DNA from: Selenomonas bovis DSM 23594
Lineage (GTDB): Bacteria; Bacillota; Negativicutes; Selenomonadales; Selenomonadaceae
Length of the DNA: 64,000 nucleotides
Assembly (NCBI RefSeq): GCF_000381005.1
Contig: NZ_KB908380.1
Coordinates: 1-64,000, forward strand
Direction: 5' to 3'
This document shows, in pieces, positions 9,043 through 24,038 of this stretch. The translations under genes were made by a program, and so were the position numbers. The first letter of the stretch is position 1. Each line of letters starts with the position of its first letter. The notes under the pieces are model-generated. The model worked only from the letters and a program-made list of their open reading frames with translations. It was not told the DNA's origin and did not search any database.

Positions 9043-9708
9043 TTACATGACACGACGCGCGCCGATGTAGCAGGAACCCCAGTAGGAGCTGTACAGGGAC
9101 GCAATCGAGACGCCGCGGCTCGAGGACGCATTGATGAAATTGCCATCCCCAAGATAGATGCCGACATGAGATGCCCCTGCCTCGTAGGTCGAGAAGAATA
9201 CCAGGTCGCCTGGTACCAGCTCAGCCGTCGAGACCGGATAGCCGCACTCATACTGGGCATCCGCCGTGCGCGGCAGGTAGATGCCCGCATTCGCGAACAC
9301 ATACCGCACATAGCCGGAGCAATCGAAGCCATTCGGTGTCGTACCGCCAAAGACGTACGGCACACCGAGATACTGCATCGAGCTCGCCACGATGCGGCGC
9401 CCGAGAGCGCTCGAACCGCGGCTGACCTCCGGCATCGATTTCCCGAGCAGCGCCGAATACGTGGACGGACCAACGAGGCCGTCCGCATCGAGCCCGCGGG
9501 AAATCTGGAATGCTTTTACTGCCTCAGCGGTTGCGGGACCGAAATCCCCATCTGCTGCGACGTCGTAGCCGAGACTGGCCAATTGCCCTTGGATCTCTGC
9601 TACATCGCTGCCCTGGTCACCGACGCGGAAGGCGGATGCCCCGCAGAGAACGGCAGACCAGCACAGCAGGATCGTGGTGAGCGCAAAGATGCGCAGCGCT
9701 TTACTCAA
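9043..9708 (-). CDS. Secreted peptidoglycan hydrolase, PG-binding domain plus NlpC/P60 domain
   Basis: 221 residues. A signal peptide (about 1-26, ending CGASA) is followed by a peptidoglycan-binding type 1 domain (GDQGSDVAEIQGQLASLGY, about 30-88). The C-terminal NlpC/P60 cysteine peptidase domain (about 103-220) shows Cys130 in GFDCSGYV, His181 in SHVGIYLG and Asn193 as the likely third polar residue. Such enzymes cut peptide stems in the wall (D-glutamyl-meso-diaminopimelate type). Translation starts at TTG (9706-9708) with AGGAG 7 nt upstream. A c-di-AMP riboswitch occupies its leader, which fits the known link between c-di-AMP and wall hydrolases. Confidence 0.92.
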   Translation of the reverse strand: MSKALRIFALTTILLCWSAVLCGASAFRVGDQGSDVAEIQGQLASLGYDVAADGDFGPATAEAVKAFQISRGLDADGLVGPSTYSALLGKSMPEVSRGSSALGRRIVASSMQYLGVPYVFGGTTPNGFDCSGYVRYVFANAGIYLPRTADAQYECGYPVSTAELVPGDLVFFSTYEAGASHVGIYLGDGNFINASSSRGVSIASLYSSYWGSCYIGARRVM

Positions 9709-9729
9709 AAAGCCACTCCTCTCTCTATT

Positions 9730-9872
9730 CGCCTACGAGGTTAGCTGCCGGGTTCGGGTAGAGAAGACCACCCGCGCTCTTGCCGTTGAGCTATCGCTCC
9801 CCGGCGAAAACGTTCACCCCAAAATCTTTTGGTTCCCCCGCTCCTGGGCTGGATTCGGCTTCATGTATCGGC
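9730..9872 (-). promoter_or_regulatory. Cyclic di-AMP riboswitch (ydaO-yuaA class)
   Basis: Minus-strand leader of the NlpC/P60 gene carries the class landmarks in order: GCCGAATCC, GGGGGAACCA, TTTTGGGGTGAA, an inserted variable stem, CTCTACCCGAACCCGGCAGC and TAACCTCGTAGGCG. These match the c-di-AMP riboswitch consensus from memory; a covariance search would be decisive. In known cases c-di-AMP turns the gene off. No separate terminator is seen between aptamer and gene, and the aptamer ends only about 10 nt before the ribosome-binding site, so control may act on initiation or by an overlapping fold. Confidence 0.88.
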
Positions 9873-9880
9873 CCATATAT

Positions 9881-9909
9881 ATAATACGACAAAAAGTCGT
9901 CGTATTCCA
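9881..9909 (-). promoter_or_regulatory. Candidate promoter of the riboswitch transcript, with internal inverted repeat
   Basis: Minus strand: weak -35 TGGAAT (9904-9909), 17 bp spacer, TATTAT (9881-9886). The spacer is spanned by an inverted repeat ATACGAC ... GTCGTAT (9884-9890 with 9899-9905), which overlaps both promoter elements and could be an operator. Confidence 0.45.
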
Positions 9910-9967
9910 GTTTATTTTCTCGAATTCATTCCAGATTTCAGTGAATTTTCAGATAATAACTGGATAT

Positions 9968-9993
9968 AAAGCAAGGCTGCCATGAGACAGCCT
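9968..9993 (-). terminator. Probable terminator of the RNase P RNA gene
   Basis: Minus strand: AGGCTG ... CAGCCT (9988-9993 with 9974-9979) followed by TGCTTTATA. It is about 20 bp after the end of the mature RNA. The T tract is imperfect. Confidence 0.6.
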
Positions 9994-10009
9994 GATTGAC
10001 ACGTGAATA

Positions 10010-10360
10010 CAAGCAGCCAATAAGCCGAGTTCTGTTCCGCTTGCGCGGCGACAATCATTTATCTAGGCACGTGAGTTGCCTCACGGCTCAAGCGACGCAA
10101 CCCGGAAGGTCGGCGGGCCGCCTCAACCCTTCCCTATTAGGTCTTGCTCCGCGTGGGGCTTGCCAAGCCGGACAGTCACCTGCCCGCTGGTGCGCTCTTA
10201 CCGCACCGTTTCAGCCTTACCGGTCACCCGGCGGTTTGTTCTCTGTGGCGCTATCCCTGGGGTCACCCCCGCTGGACGTTATCCAGCACGCTGCCCTCTG
10301 GAGCCCGGACTTTCCTCATCTGCCATAAAGGCAGCCGCGATTGTCTTGACTACTTATATT
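10010..10360 (-). ncRNA. rnpB: RNase P RNA, bacterial type A-like
   Basis: The catalytic RNA of RNase P, which matures tRNA 5' ends. Minus strand: the conserved 5' region GAGGAAAGTCCGGGCTCC (about 10300-10318) is followed by GGGTGACC..., GGTGCGGTAAGAGCGCACC and AGACCTAATAGGGAAGG. The 3' region ends ACAGAACTCGGCTTATTGGC near 10020. Boundaries are estimated from the promoter (TSS near 10364) and the terminator. Open frames crossing this region are not genes. Confidence 0.95.
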
Positions 10361-10370
10361 AACGTTATTT

Positions 10371-10399
10371 ATTTTAGCACTTTCGTCGTAGTGCGTCAA
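10371..10399 (-). promoter_or_regulatory. Promoter of rnpB
   Basis: Minus strand: TTGACG (10394-10399), 17 bp spacer, TAAAAT (10371-10376), close to the sigma-A consensus and correctly placed just before the RNA. Confidence 0.85.
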
Positions 10400-10425
10400 G
10401 GTTATGCACCGCTTTCCGACATGTC

Positions 10426-10454
10426 TTTTCACGCCCCCTCTTTTCTTGTATAAT
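10426..10454 (+). promoter_or_regulatory. Promoter of deoD
   Basis: TTTTCA (10426-10431), 17 bp spacer, TATAAT (10449-10454). The rnpB promoter diverges from it about 30 bp to the left. Confidence 0.7.
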
Positions 10455-10497
10455 GAAATCATGATATTTCTCATTTTGCAGAAAGAAGGCTAGATCC

Positions 10498-11208
10498 ATG
10501 AGTACTCCCCATATTGCCGCTGAAAAGGGCGAGATTGCCGAGCGCATCCTGCTCCCAGGCGATCCGCTGCGCGCGAAATTCATCGCGGAGCATTTCCTCG
10601 ATGACGCCAAAGAATACACGCACGTCCGCAATATCCTCGGCTACACCGGCACTTACAAGGGTGTGCCGGTCTCGGTCCAGGGAACGGGCATGGGCATACC
10701 GTCCATCTCCATCTACGTGCATGAGCTCATCCACACCTATGGCTGCAAGAAGCTCTTCCGCGTCGGCACCTGCGGCGGCATGCATCCGGATGTGAAGCTG
10801 CGCGATATACTCATCGCGCAGGCCGCGAGCACGGACTCGAGCCTCGTCCGCAACATCTTCGGCGGCACGATCAACTTCTGCCCCATCGCGGATTTCACGC
10901 TGCTGGAAAAAGCCGTTGCCAACACGCGCCGCCTGCAGCTCAAGGCAACGGTCGGCAATATCATCTCCGTCGACCGCTTCTATGATGAGGACATCGACAA
11001 CGATAAGCTCAGGAAATACGGCATCCTCGGCGTCGAGATGGAGGCGGCGGCGCTCTACACGCTCGCGGCCGAGGCGCATGTGCAGGCGCTCGCGCTCTTC
11101 ACGGTCAGCGACCACCTGCTCACGGGCGAAAGCTGCACGGCGGAGGAGCGTCAGACGAGTTTCAACGACATGATCCGCATCGCGCTCGAGACAGCCATCG
11201 AAGATTGA
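10498..11208 (+). CDS. deoD: Purine-nucleoside phosphorylase, DeoD type
   Basis: 236 residues, the normal size for the hexameric class. It cleaves purine (deoxy)nucleosides with phosphate to free base and (deoxy)ribose-1-phosphate in salvage. Motifs: [15 protein letters not shown] (phosphate-binding start), [25 protein letters not shown], and [13 protein letters not shown] with ALFTVSDHL at the ribose/base site. AGAAGG lies 8 nt before the ATG. It is monocistronic, with its own promoter and terminator. Confidence 0.95.
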   Translation: MSTPHIAAEKGEIAERILLPGDPLRAKFIAEHFLDDAKEYTHVRNILGYTGTYKGVPVSVQGTGMGIPSISIYVHELIHTYGCKKLFRVGTCGGMHPDVKLRDILIAQAASTDSSLVRNIFGGTINFCPIADFTLLEKAVANTRRLQLKATVGNIISVDRFYDEDIDNDKLRKYGILGVEMEAAALYTLAAEAHVQALALFTVSDHLLTGESCTAEERQTSFNDMIRIALETAIED

Positions 11209-11220
11209 TCCATCGCGCAC

Positions 11221-11250
11221 AGCGGCGGCCGGGGTAGGTCGCCGCTTTTT
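11221..11250 (+). terminator. Rho-independent terminator of deoD
   Basis: AGCGGCG/CGCCGCT stem with internal GCC/GG pairing, then TTTTTC, 13 bp after the stop codon. Confidence 0.85.
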
Positions 11251-11290
11251 CTGTGCTATCCCGGCGGTCTGCCGTTTTCATGCAAACACT

Positions 11291-11319
11291 ATGTTCCACA
11301 GCGCCAGTTGATGTATAAT
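11291..11319 (+). promoter_or_regulatory. Candidate promoter of lgt
   Basis: A perfect -10 TATAAT (11314-11319) with a poor -35 (ATGTTC at 11291-11296, 17 bp spacer). It lies 33 bp before the lgt start. Confidence 0.5.
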
Positions 11320-11351
11320 GAGAAGGAATTCTGCCAGAAAGGTCGTTTGTT

Positions 11352-12164
11352 ATGCACCAGTATCTCTTCTTCCTCGGGGACTTCCCCATCCGCGCCTACG
11401 GGCTCGTGCTTTCCTTTTCCATCATCCTCGCGACAGGCGTCGGCTATTTCCTCGCGAAAGCCGACGGCCGCGGCTATGAGAAGTACATCGTAGACCTCGG
11501 CATCTACTGCGGCGTCGCGGGACTCGTCGGCGCCCGTCTCTGGGATGTCTTCTTTTTCGACTGGGCGTATTACCACGACCATCTCACGGAACTTCTGAAT
11601 GTCTGGCAGGGCGGCATGGCCATCCAGGGCGGCGTCCTGCTCGGCGTACTCACAGGCGTCTGGTACTGCCGCCGCCACGGGCTCGACACGCTGCATCTCA
11701 TGGATGTCCTCGCGCCGGCCATCATCCTCGGCCAGGCGCTCGGCCGCTGTGCGAACCTCCTCAATGGCGATGCATTCGGCGCGCCGACGGGCAGCGCGTT
11801 CGGCATCCTCTATCCGACGACGACGCTCGCCTATCATACATACGGCGACCAGCCGCTCTGGCCTGCGGAAATCTGGGAGGGACAGCTCGATACGGCCATC
11901 TTCGCGCTGCTCCTGCTCTACCGCACGACGGGCCACGCGCGCGGGCAGTGCTTCGCGCTCTACGTCATGCTCTACAGCGCGGCGCGGTTCTTCCTCGAAT
12001 TCTTCCGCGGCGACTATACAGCGCCAGTGCTCGGCCTGCTGCACAGCGCGCAGATGACGAGCGTCATCTGCTTCGCGCTCGCCGCTGCCGCCTTCCTCTA
12101 TCTGCAATGCCGACGGCGGGGGAAAGAGGCCCTTATCTTCCGGAAAGGAGCGAAAAAACCATGA
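11352..12164 (+). CDS. lgt: Prolipoprotein diacylglyceryl transferase
   Basis: 270 residues, about seven membrane segments. Lgt transfers diacylglycerol from phosphatidylglycerol to the lipobox Cys of preprolipoproteins at the cytoplasmic membrane. The family signature is recognisable as GQALGRCANLLNGDAFG (128-143, Arg132, Asn135, Asn138), with Ala where Gly is usual before the Asn. The loop usually containing a His (His103 in E. coli) reads GGMAIQGGV, with Gln92 at that place. AAAGG lies 9 nt before the ATG. The stop overlaps the next gene by 4 bp (ATGA). Confidence 0.93.
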   Translation: MHQYLFFLGDFPIRAYGLVLSFSIILATGVGYFLAKADGRGYEKYIVDLGIYCGVAGLVGARLWDVFFFDWAYYHDHLTELLNVWQGGMAIQGGVLLGVLTGVWYCRRHGLDTLHLMDVLAPAIILGQALGRCANLLNGDAFGAPTGSAFGILYPTTTLAYHTYGDQPLWPAEIWEGQLDTAIFALLLLYRTTGHARGQCFALYVMLYSAARFFLEFFRGDYTAPVLGLLHSAQMTSVICFALAAAAFLYLQCRRRGKEALIFRKGAKKP

Positions 12165-12841
12165 AGATTTTCCATATCGCACGCGTTCTTCGCCCTTCTC
12201 TGCCCGCAAACGAGAAGCGCCGCCTGGCAAGCGCACCGCATTCCCGCGGCAGGAAACGCCTGGCCGCCGCCCTGCTCCTCTCCAGCCTTGCACTCCCCCT
12301 CCTGCCGCTGCCCGCCGCTGAGGCGCATCTCGGCGCGAACATCGGCATCGCCTTTCCAATGGGCTCCTCCTCACAGGCGGCAGGAAGAGTCTCCACGGAG
12401 AGCTATGCCGCGTTTGCGAGCGGTTCTCTCATCGAGGAACTCACCGTGAAGGAAAGGAGCGGCCGCCTGCTGCTCGAGCTCAAGGTCACGAACAGCGGCG
12501 ACGCCCCCTACACCATCGAGCACCGCTGCGGTCAACTCTACGACTTCGCCCTGCTCGACAAGAACGGTCAGGCGCTCTACACCTGGTCAGACGGCATGGC
12601 CTTCACACAGGCGCTGACCACTTCCACCATCGCGGCGCACGCAAGCGTCATCTATCAGGAGGAGATCAAGCGGACAGACTATAAGAAGATCAAGGGCGAC
12701 GCCGTGCTCGTCACCGCCTGGCTCACCGACACGCCTGACCGTCTCATGGCGCGCGTTCCCGCGCAGGCGGCGCATACGAGTAACACGGGTGCCATCATCG
12801 GCAGCATCCGGATTGGCAACGGTCACTGGTACCACGACTGA
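12161..12841 (+). CDS. Secreted protein with BsuPI-type proteinase-inhibitor domain
   Basis: 226 residues from the ATG at 12161, with AAAGGAG 10 nt upstream and a 4-bp overlap with lgt. An unusually long basic N-region (about 36 residues) leads into a hydrophobic segment (LAAALLLSSLALPLLPL) and a likely cleavage site near AEA-HLG. The mature part has an immunoglobulin-like BsuPI domain: LLLELKVTNSGDAPYTIEH, GQLYDFALLDKNGQALYTWS and DGMAFTQAL. In Bacillus the founding member inhibits intracellular serine proteases, but many members are exported and of unknown role. No lipobox Cys is seen, so coupling to lgt may be only positional. Confidence 0.8.
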   Translation: MKIFHIARVLRPSLPANEKRRLASAPHSRGRKRLAAALLLSSLALPLLPLPAAEAHLGANIGIAFPMGSSSQAAGRVSTESYAAFASGSLIEELTVKERSGRLLLELKVTNSGDAPYTIEHRCGQLYDFALLDKNGQALYTWSDGMAFTQALTTSTIAAHASVIYQEEIKRTDYKKIKGDAVLVTAWLTDTPDRLMARVPAQAAHTSNTGAIIGSIRIGNGHWYHD

Positions 12842-12871
12842 CACCAGGTGCGCCGCTCATCGTCAATGACA

Positions 12872-12917
12872 ACGACCCCCGTTGGATGGAAAGCCATCCA
12901 ACGGGGGTCGTTCTATT
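12872..12917. terminator. Bidirectional terminator between convergent genes
   Basis: A perfect 18-bp stem (12872-12889 with 12894-12911) with loop AAAG. TTCTATT follows on the plus strand and TGTCATTG on the minus strand. It lies between the BsuPI gene (plus) and the symporter (minus). Confidence 0.85.
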
Positions 12918-12972
12918 AGCGGTTCTATCGAGTGCCATCCTCATGACTTCCAGGCACCGCATCGCGCTGCCC

Positions 12973-14385
12973 TCATTCCTTCATGCGCGCATACAGGGTA
13001 GCGACGCGCCGCCGCTGCTGCAGGATGCCCGGCACGATGAGCACGACGCTCACGGCGAGGCCCACGAAAAGCGGATTCACCTTGACGCCGAGGAAATTCG
13101 CTGCGAGCGCGGCGCAGGTAGAGATGACCATCGACGCGACGGCCCAGTGGCGCTCGATGGCGCGCGGCAGGAAAACCGCGACCGTGAGCGGCAGGAAGAT
13201 GCCGCCGCCGCGCAGCGCCATCGAGAGGTACGACCAGAAGAGCACCTGCGAGCCCTCGTTGAGCACGGCGATGACAGCTGCGACGACGATGGTCGCGAGC
13301 ACGAGACCGCGCGTGAGCCAGAGTTCCGTCGCACTCTTCGTCACATGCAGCACCTTGCAGAAGATATCGCGCGAGAGCATCGTGCCGATGCCGAGCGAAA
13401 GCCCCGCCGTAGAGCCGATGAGCGAGAGCATGATGCCGCCCATCGCGATGCTGCCGAGCACGACAGGCTGATAGGAGAGCAGGAATGTCGGCAGCGCGAG
13501 GATGGCCGGCACCTCGGGATGCGCCGCATGCATGTACATGCCGATCATCGCGCAGGGCAGGCCGATGGGCAGCGAGATGAGCGCGGCGACGAACGCGCCG
13601 ACAGACGCCGTCTTCGGCGTCGTCGCGGAGAAGATGGCCTGGACGTATGTCTGCGTGCAGATCATGCCGACGATGACGGAGACGAGGTTTGCCAGCGTCA
13701 TCTGCATGCCGCCGGCGAAGAGGTTGAACCAGGTGTCGGCGGGCAGCGCCTCATGAATCTCCGGCTGGAAGAGCACCGCATAGCCGGCTGCGCCGCCCGC
13801 AATCAGCATGCTCACCCAGATGACGACCATCTTGAGGATGCCGCCGACGCCCGCGCTCTTCATGCCGCCGAAGAATGCGTAGCAGGCGACAAGCGCGAGC
13901 AGGATGCCCGCGGCCGGCCAGAACGGGATGGCGAGCACGGCCGCGATGATATAGATGCCTGGCAGGCAGCTCGAGACCGCGCTGAAAAGGATGCCGAGCG
14001 AGGAAACGACACTCGTGAAGACGCCGCCTGCCCTGCCGTAATTCTGCACGAGATACTGCGGGATCGTCTCAAGCGACGAGCGGCGCAGCGGGCGCGCGTA
14101 AAAGATGCCCATGATGATGAGCGCGAGCCCGACGCCGATCGTGAACCACCAGGCGGACAGCCCGACGGTCGAGGCGAGCTGCGCCGTGCCGATCGTCGCG
14201 CCGCCGCCGACGCACGTGCCGGCGATGCTGCCGGCAACGAGCGGCACACCGGCACTGCGTCCGCCGAGACTGAAGCCCTCCGCCGAATGGACGGAACGTG
14301 CCGCGTAAATGCCGCAGCCGAGGACGACGGCGATCGTCGCTGCAATGATGACGAGCTGTAACAGGGAAAGTTCCATAGAGCGCAT
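12973..14385 (-). CDS. Sodium:solute symporter (SSS) family transporter
   Basis: 470 residues with about 13 hydrophobic segments, typical of SSS (LeuT-fold) transporters that couple Na+ entry to uptake of a solute. Near the N-terminus the region ARSVHSAEGFSLGGRSAGVP and VAGSIAGTCVGGGATIGTAQ resembles the family TM1-TM2 signature, and FWSYLSMALRGGGIFLPL the later helices. The substrate cannot be told from sequence. The ATG at 14385 has AAAGGA 4 nt upstream; an ATG three codons in is an alternative. It is monocistronic, with a strong promoter. Confidence 0.88.
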   Translation of the reverse strand: MRSMELSLLQLVIIAATIAVVLGCGIYAARSVHSAEGFSLGGRSAGVPLVAGSIAGTCVGGGATIGTAQLASTVGLSAWWFTIGVGLALIIMGIFYARPLRRSSLETIPQYLVQNYGRAGGVFTSVVSSLGILFSAVSSCLPGIYIIAAVLAIPFWPAAGILLALVACYAFFGGMKSAGVGGILKMVVIWVSMLIAGGAAGYAVLFQPEIHEALPADTWFNLFAGGMQMTLANLVSVIVGMICTQTYVQAIFSATTPKTASVGAFVAALISLPIGLPCAMIGMYMHAAHPEVPAILALPTFLLSYQPVVLGSIAMGGIMLSLIGSTAGLSLGIGTMLSRDIFCKVLHVTKSATELWLTRGLVLATIVVAAVIAVLNEGSQVLFWSYLSMALRGGGIFLPLTVAVFLPRAIERHWAVASMVISTCAALAANFLGVKVNPLFVGLAVSVVLIVPGILQQRRRVATLYARMKE

Positions 14386-14478
14386 CAGATCCTTTCATAG
14401 TTGCGCGAAGCAGGCAAAACGTCAGGCGATGATAGATTCCTCTCCGCCATCCCTGCGTTTTCTGAAAACCATATGGAA

Positions 14479-14506
14479 ATTATATCACCAGCCTTGCAAG
14501 CGTCAA
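14479..14506 (-). promoter_or_regulatory. Promoter of the symporter gene
   Basis: Minus strand: TTGACG (14501-14506), 16 bp spacer, TGA-TATAAT (14479-14484), an extended -10. The leader is about 90 nt. Confidence 0.8.
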
Positions 14507-14530
14507 GCATTGATTGCTCGGCACCAGGAC

Positions 14531-14577
14531 AAAAAAATAGACCTGAGACAAGGCAATTCGTTTGCCTTGTCCAGGTC
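14531..14577 (-). terminator. Rho-independent terminator of the rpoBC operon
   Basis: Minus strand: GACCTG-GACAAGGCAA ... TTGCCTTGTC-CAGGTC, a long two-part stem, followed by TATTTTTTT. It lies about 150 bp after the rpoC stop. The interval 14578-14725 holds only small inverted repeats. Confidence 0.9.
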
Positions 14578-14725
14578 CAACACGCGGGACACGCCCGCAA
14601 AATAAAAATTCAAACTATGTTACAGGATAAGAAAATTCGTTTCACACTCCCCGGAGTACAAGACAATCAGCGAGTCATCTCGCTCCGAGATGCACGCATG
14701 GCCGCTGAGCCGTTGCGTGCGCAGG

Positions 14726-18751
<4,026 letters not shown>

Positions 18752-18769
18752 AGAGATGACACTCCCTTC

Positions 18770-22507
<3,738 letters not shown>

Positions 22508-22575
22508 CCCTTAGCCTGTAATACATAGTTTGTGAAATTTGGGCAACAATACGACAGGCGGAATGAAAGAACAAT

Positions 22576-22604
22576 AAAAAAACAAGGTATCTTGCTCTCC
22601 CTTG
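22576..22604 (-). terminator. Possible attenuator in the rpoB leader
   Basis: Minus strand: CAAGG ... CCTTG followed by TTTTTTTATTG, inside the about 145-nt leader between the rpoB promoter and the gene. The stem is short (5 bp), so termination would be weak or conditional. Confidence 0.35.
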
Positions 22605-22659
22605 CTTGCTTCCTTTCCACTTGTGCACACTTCGCCCTATTCTTTTCCTGTAGTTCCTT

Positions 22660-22688
22660 ACTGTATCATGGGAAGTTTTATTTGTCAA
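22660..22688 (-). promoter_or_regulatory. Promoter of rpoBC
   Basis: Minus strand: TTGACA (22683-22688), 17 bp spacer, TGA-TACAGT (22660-22665). It starts just past the rplL terminator, so rpoBC is transcribed separately from rplJL. Confidence 0.8.
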
Positions 22689-22698
22689 TACCTATTTA

Positions 22699-22730
22699 GA
22701 AAAAAAGAACCGCCCCCAACGGAGCGGTTC
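22699..22730 (-). terminator. Rho-independent terminator of rplJL
   Basis: Minus strand: GAACCGC ... GCGGTTC followed by TTTTTTTC, 20 bp after the rplL stop. In many bacteria read-through here adjusts the ratio of L7/L12 to polymerase subunits. Confidence 0.88.
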
Positions 22731-22750
22731 CCTGTGCTCGAAAACTGAAA

Positions 22751-23122
22751 TTACTTCAGCTCAACCGTAGCGCCAGCCTCTTCGAGCTTCTTCTTGAGCT
22801 CTTCAGCCTCTGCCTTCGGAGCGTTCTCCTTGACAGCAGCCGGAGCGCCGTCAACGAGAGCCTTTGCTTCCTTCAGGCCAAGGCCCGTAGCCTCACGGAC
22901 AGCCTTGATGACGTTGATCTTCTTGTCGCCAACAGCCGTGAGCATGACGTTGAACTCCGTCTTCTCCTCAGCGGCAGCACCGCCGGCAGCACCGCCAGCA
23001 GCAGCAACAGCGACCGGAGCAGCAGCGCTGACACCGAACTTCTCTTCCATAGCCTTCACGAGCTCGGAAAGTTCGAGAACCGTCATGTTCTCAATGGCTT
23101 CCATGATTTCTTCTTTCGTCAT
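22751..23122 (-). CDS. rplL: 50S ribosomal protein L7/L12
   Basis: 123 residues from the ATG at 23122 with GGAGG 8 nt upstream; a further ATG 15 bp upstream overlaps that site. The protein has the N-terminal dimerisation domain ([18 protein letters not shown]), an Ala/Gly hinge ([16 protein letters not shown]) and the factor-binding C-terminal domain ([20 protein letters not shown]). It forms the ribosomal stalk with L10 and recruits translation GTPases. rplJ lies 82 bp upstream. Confidence 0.97.
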   Translation of the reverse strand: MTKEEIMEAIENMTVLELSELVKAMEEKFGVSAAAPVAVAAAGGAAGGAAAEEKTEFNVMLTAVGDKKINVIKAVREATGLGLKEAKALVDGAPAAVKENAPKAEAEELKKKLEEAGATVELK

Positions 23123-23204
23123 TTCAAATACCTCCATTAAATTGGTTTTTATTCAGATTCATGCTGCGGGACAGGTCCCGCAAACGAAGGGTTCGCTGAT
23201 CGAT

Positions 23205-23744
23205 TTATGCGGATTCCTTCTGCGCGCGGACTGCGTCAAGCACATAGACCGCATTGCGGATAACGCCCTGCAGGACGTTGACCGTGTTCGAGATCGGGGC
23301 ATTCATGCTGCCAAGGAGCTTGGCGATGAGTTCCTCGCGAGACGGCAGGGAAGCGAGCGCCTTGATATCATCGAGACCGATGACCTTGCCCTCGACCATG
23401 CCGGCCTTGACCGTCAGAACCTCCGTATCCTCGAGCTTGTTCTTCTTGATGAAGCCGCAGATGACCTTTGCCGGAGCAACGGCATCCTCCGCCGAGAAAG
23501 CGAAGGCCGTCGTGCCCTCGAGATGCTCGTCAAGACCCTCGACGCCAGCCTCTTTCGCAGCGAGACGGAGCATCGTGTTCTTGACGACGTGATACGATAC
23601 GCCAGCCTCACGCAGCTCGCGACGGAGCTCCGTGTCCTGTGCGACCGTAAGGCCCTTGTAGCCCGTGAGGACAACACCCTTTGCAGACGCAAGCTGTTCC
23701 TTGAGCTCGGCTACGATGGCCTGTTTCTTTTCAGATACACCCAT
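23205..23744 (-). CDS. rplJ: 50S ribosomal protein L10
   Basis: 179 residues. It anchors L7/L12 dimers at the stalk base. The start SEKKQAIVAELKEQLASAKG, VVLTGYKGLTVAQ and VKNTMLRLA are family hallmarks. GGAGG lies 7 nt before the ATG. The 294-bp gap to rplA contains an L10 leader, so the rplJL pair is autoregulated separately from rplKA. Confidence 0.97.
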   Translation of the reverse strand: MGVSEKKQAIVAELKEQLASAKGVVLTGYKGLTVAQDTELRRELREAGVSYHVVKNTMLRLAAKEAGVEGLDEHLEGTTAFAFSAEDAVAPAKVICGFIKKNKLEDTEVLTVKAGMVEGKVIGLDDIKALASLPSREELIAKLLGSMNAPISNTVNVLQGVIRNAVYVLDAVRAQKESA

Positions 23745-23861
23745 GTTTACACCTCCATTCCATCAGGGAAACGCTGAGCATAGCAGCGTTTCTCTGAATT
23801 TGCAGGCAGCACGCACGGACATCCCCAGCGGATGACCTGTGCCGCCCATTTGTAAAGCGAA

Positions 23862-23893
23862 GCAAAAGAACCCCCGGCTGCACGCCGGAGGCT
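23862..23893 (-). terminator. Attenuator stem in the L10 leader
   Basis: Minus strand: CCTCCGGC GTGCA GCCGGGGG followed by TTCTTTTGC. It lies just after the L10-binding motifs and before rplJ, as expected for an intrinsic attenuator in this leader class. Confidence 0.65.
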
Positions 23894-23985
23894 CATAACA
23901 TTCAAGTTCATGTGCTCCGGCCTCGGCAGGCGGTTTTACCCGTTAGATGAGAAATCAAACCTGCTGTCTACAGCCAAGATATTCA
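23894..23985 (-). promoter_or_regulatory. L10 leader (ribosomal protein leader)
   Basis: Minus strand carries the leader landmarks GGCTGTAGACAGCAGGT (about 23959-23975) and, further on, CCGCCTGCCGAGGCC (about 23915-23930), which mimic the L10-binding site of 23S rRNA. With the attenuator that follows, excess L10(L12)4 would stop rplJL transcription. The rest of 23745-24038 holds small inverted repeats around AGCGCT (near 23997 and 24010) and no gene. Confidence 0.75.
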
Positions 23986-24038
23986 TTTGTGGAGCGCTGC
24001 CATTGCTGGAGCGCTCAAGGCCGGAGCCTTGCTGATTG

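Noticed and set aside
9996-10453. Short plus-strand open frames over the RNase P RNA region
   Set aside because: The DNA is fully explained by rnpB on the other strand.
12886-14361. A 491-codon plus-strand frame opposite the symporter
   Set aside because: Its product is extremely Arg/Asp/Glu/His-rich, the mirror of a hydrophobic membrane protein; it also starts inside the bidirectional terminator.
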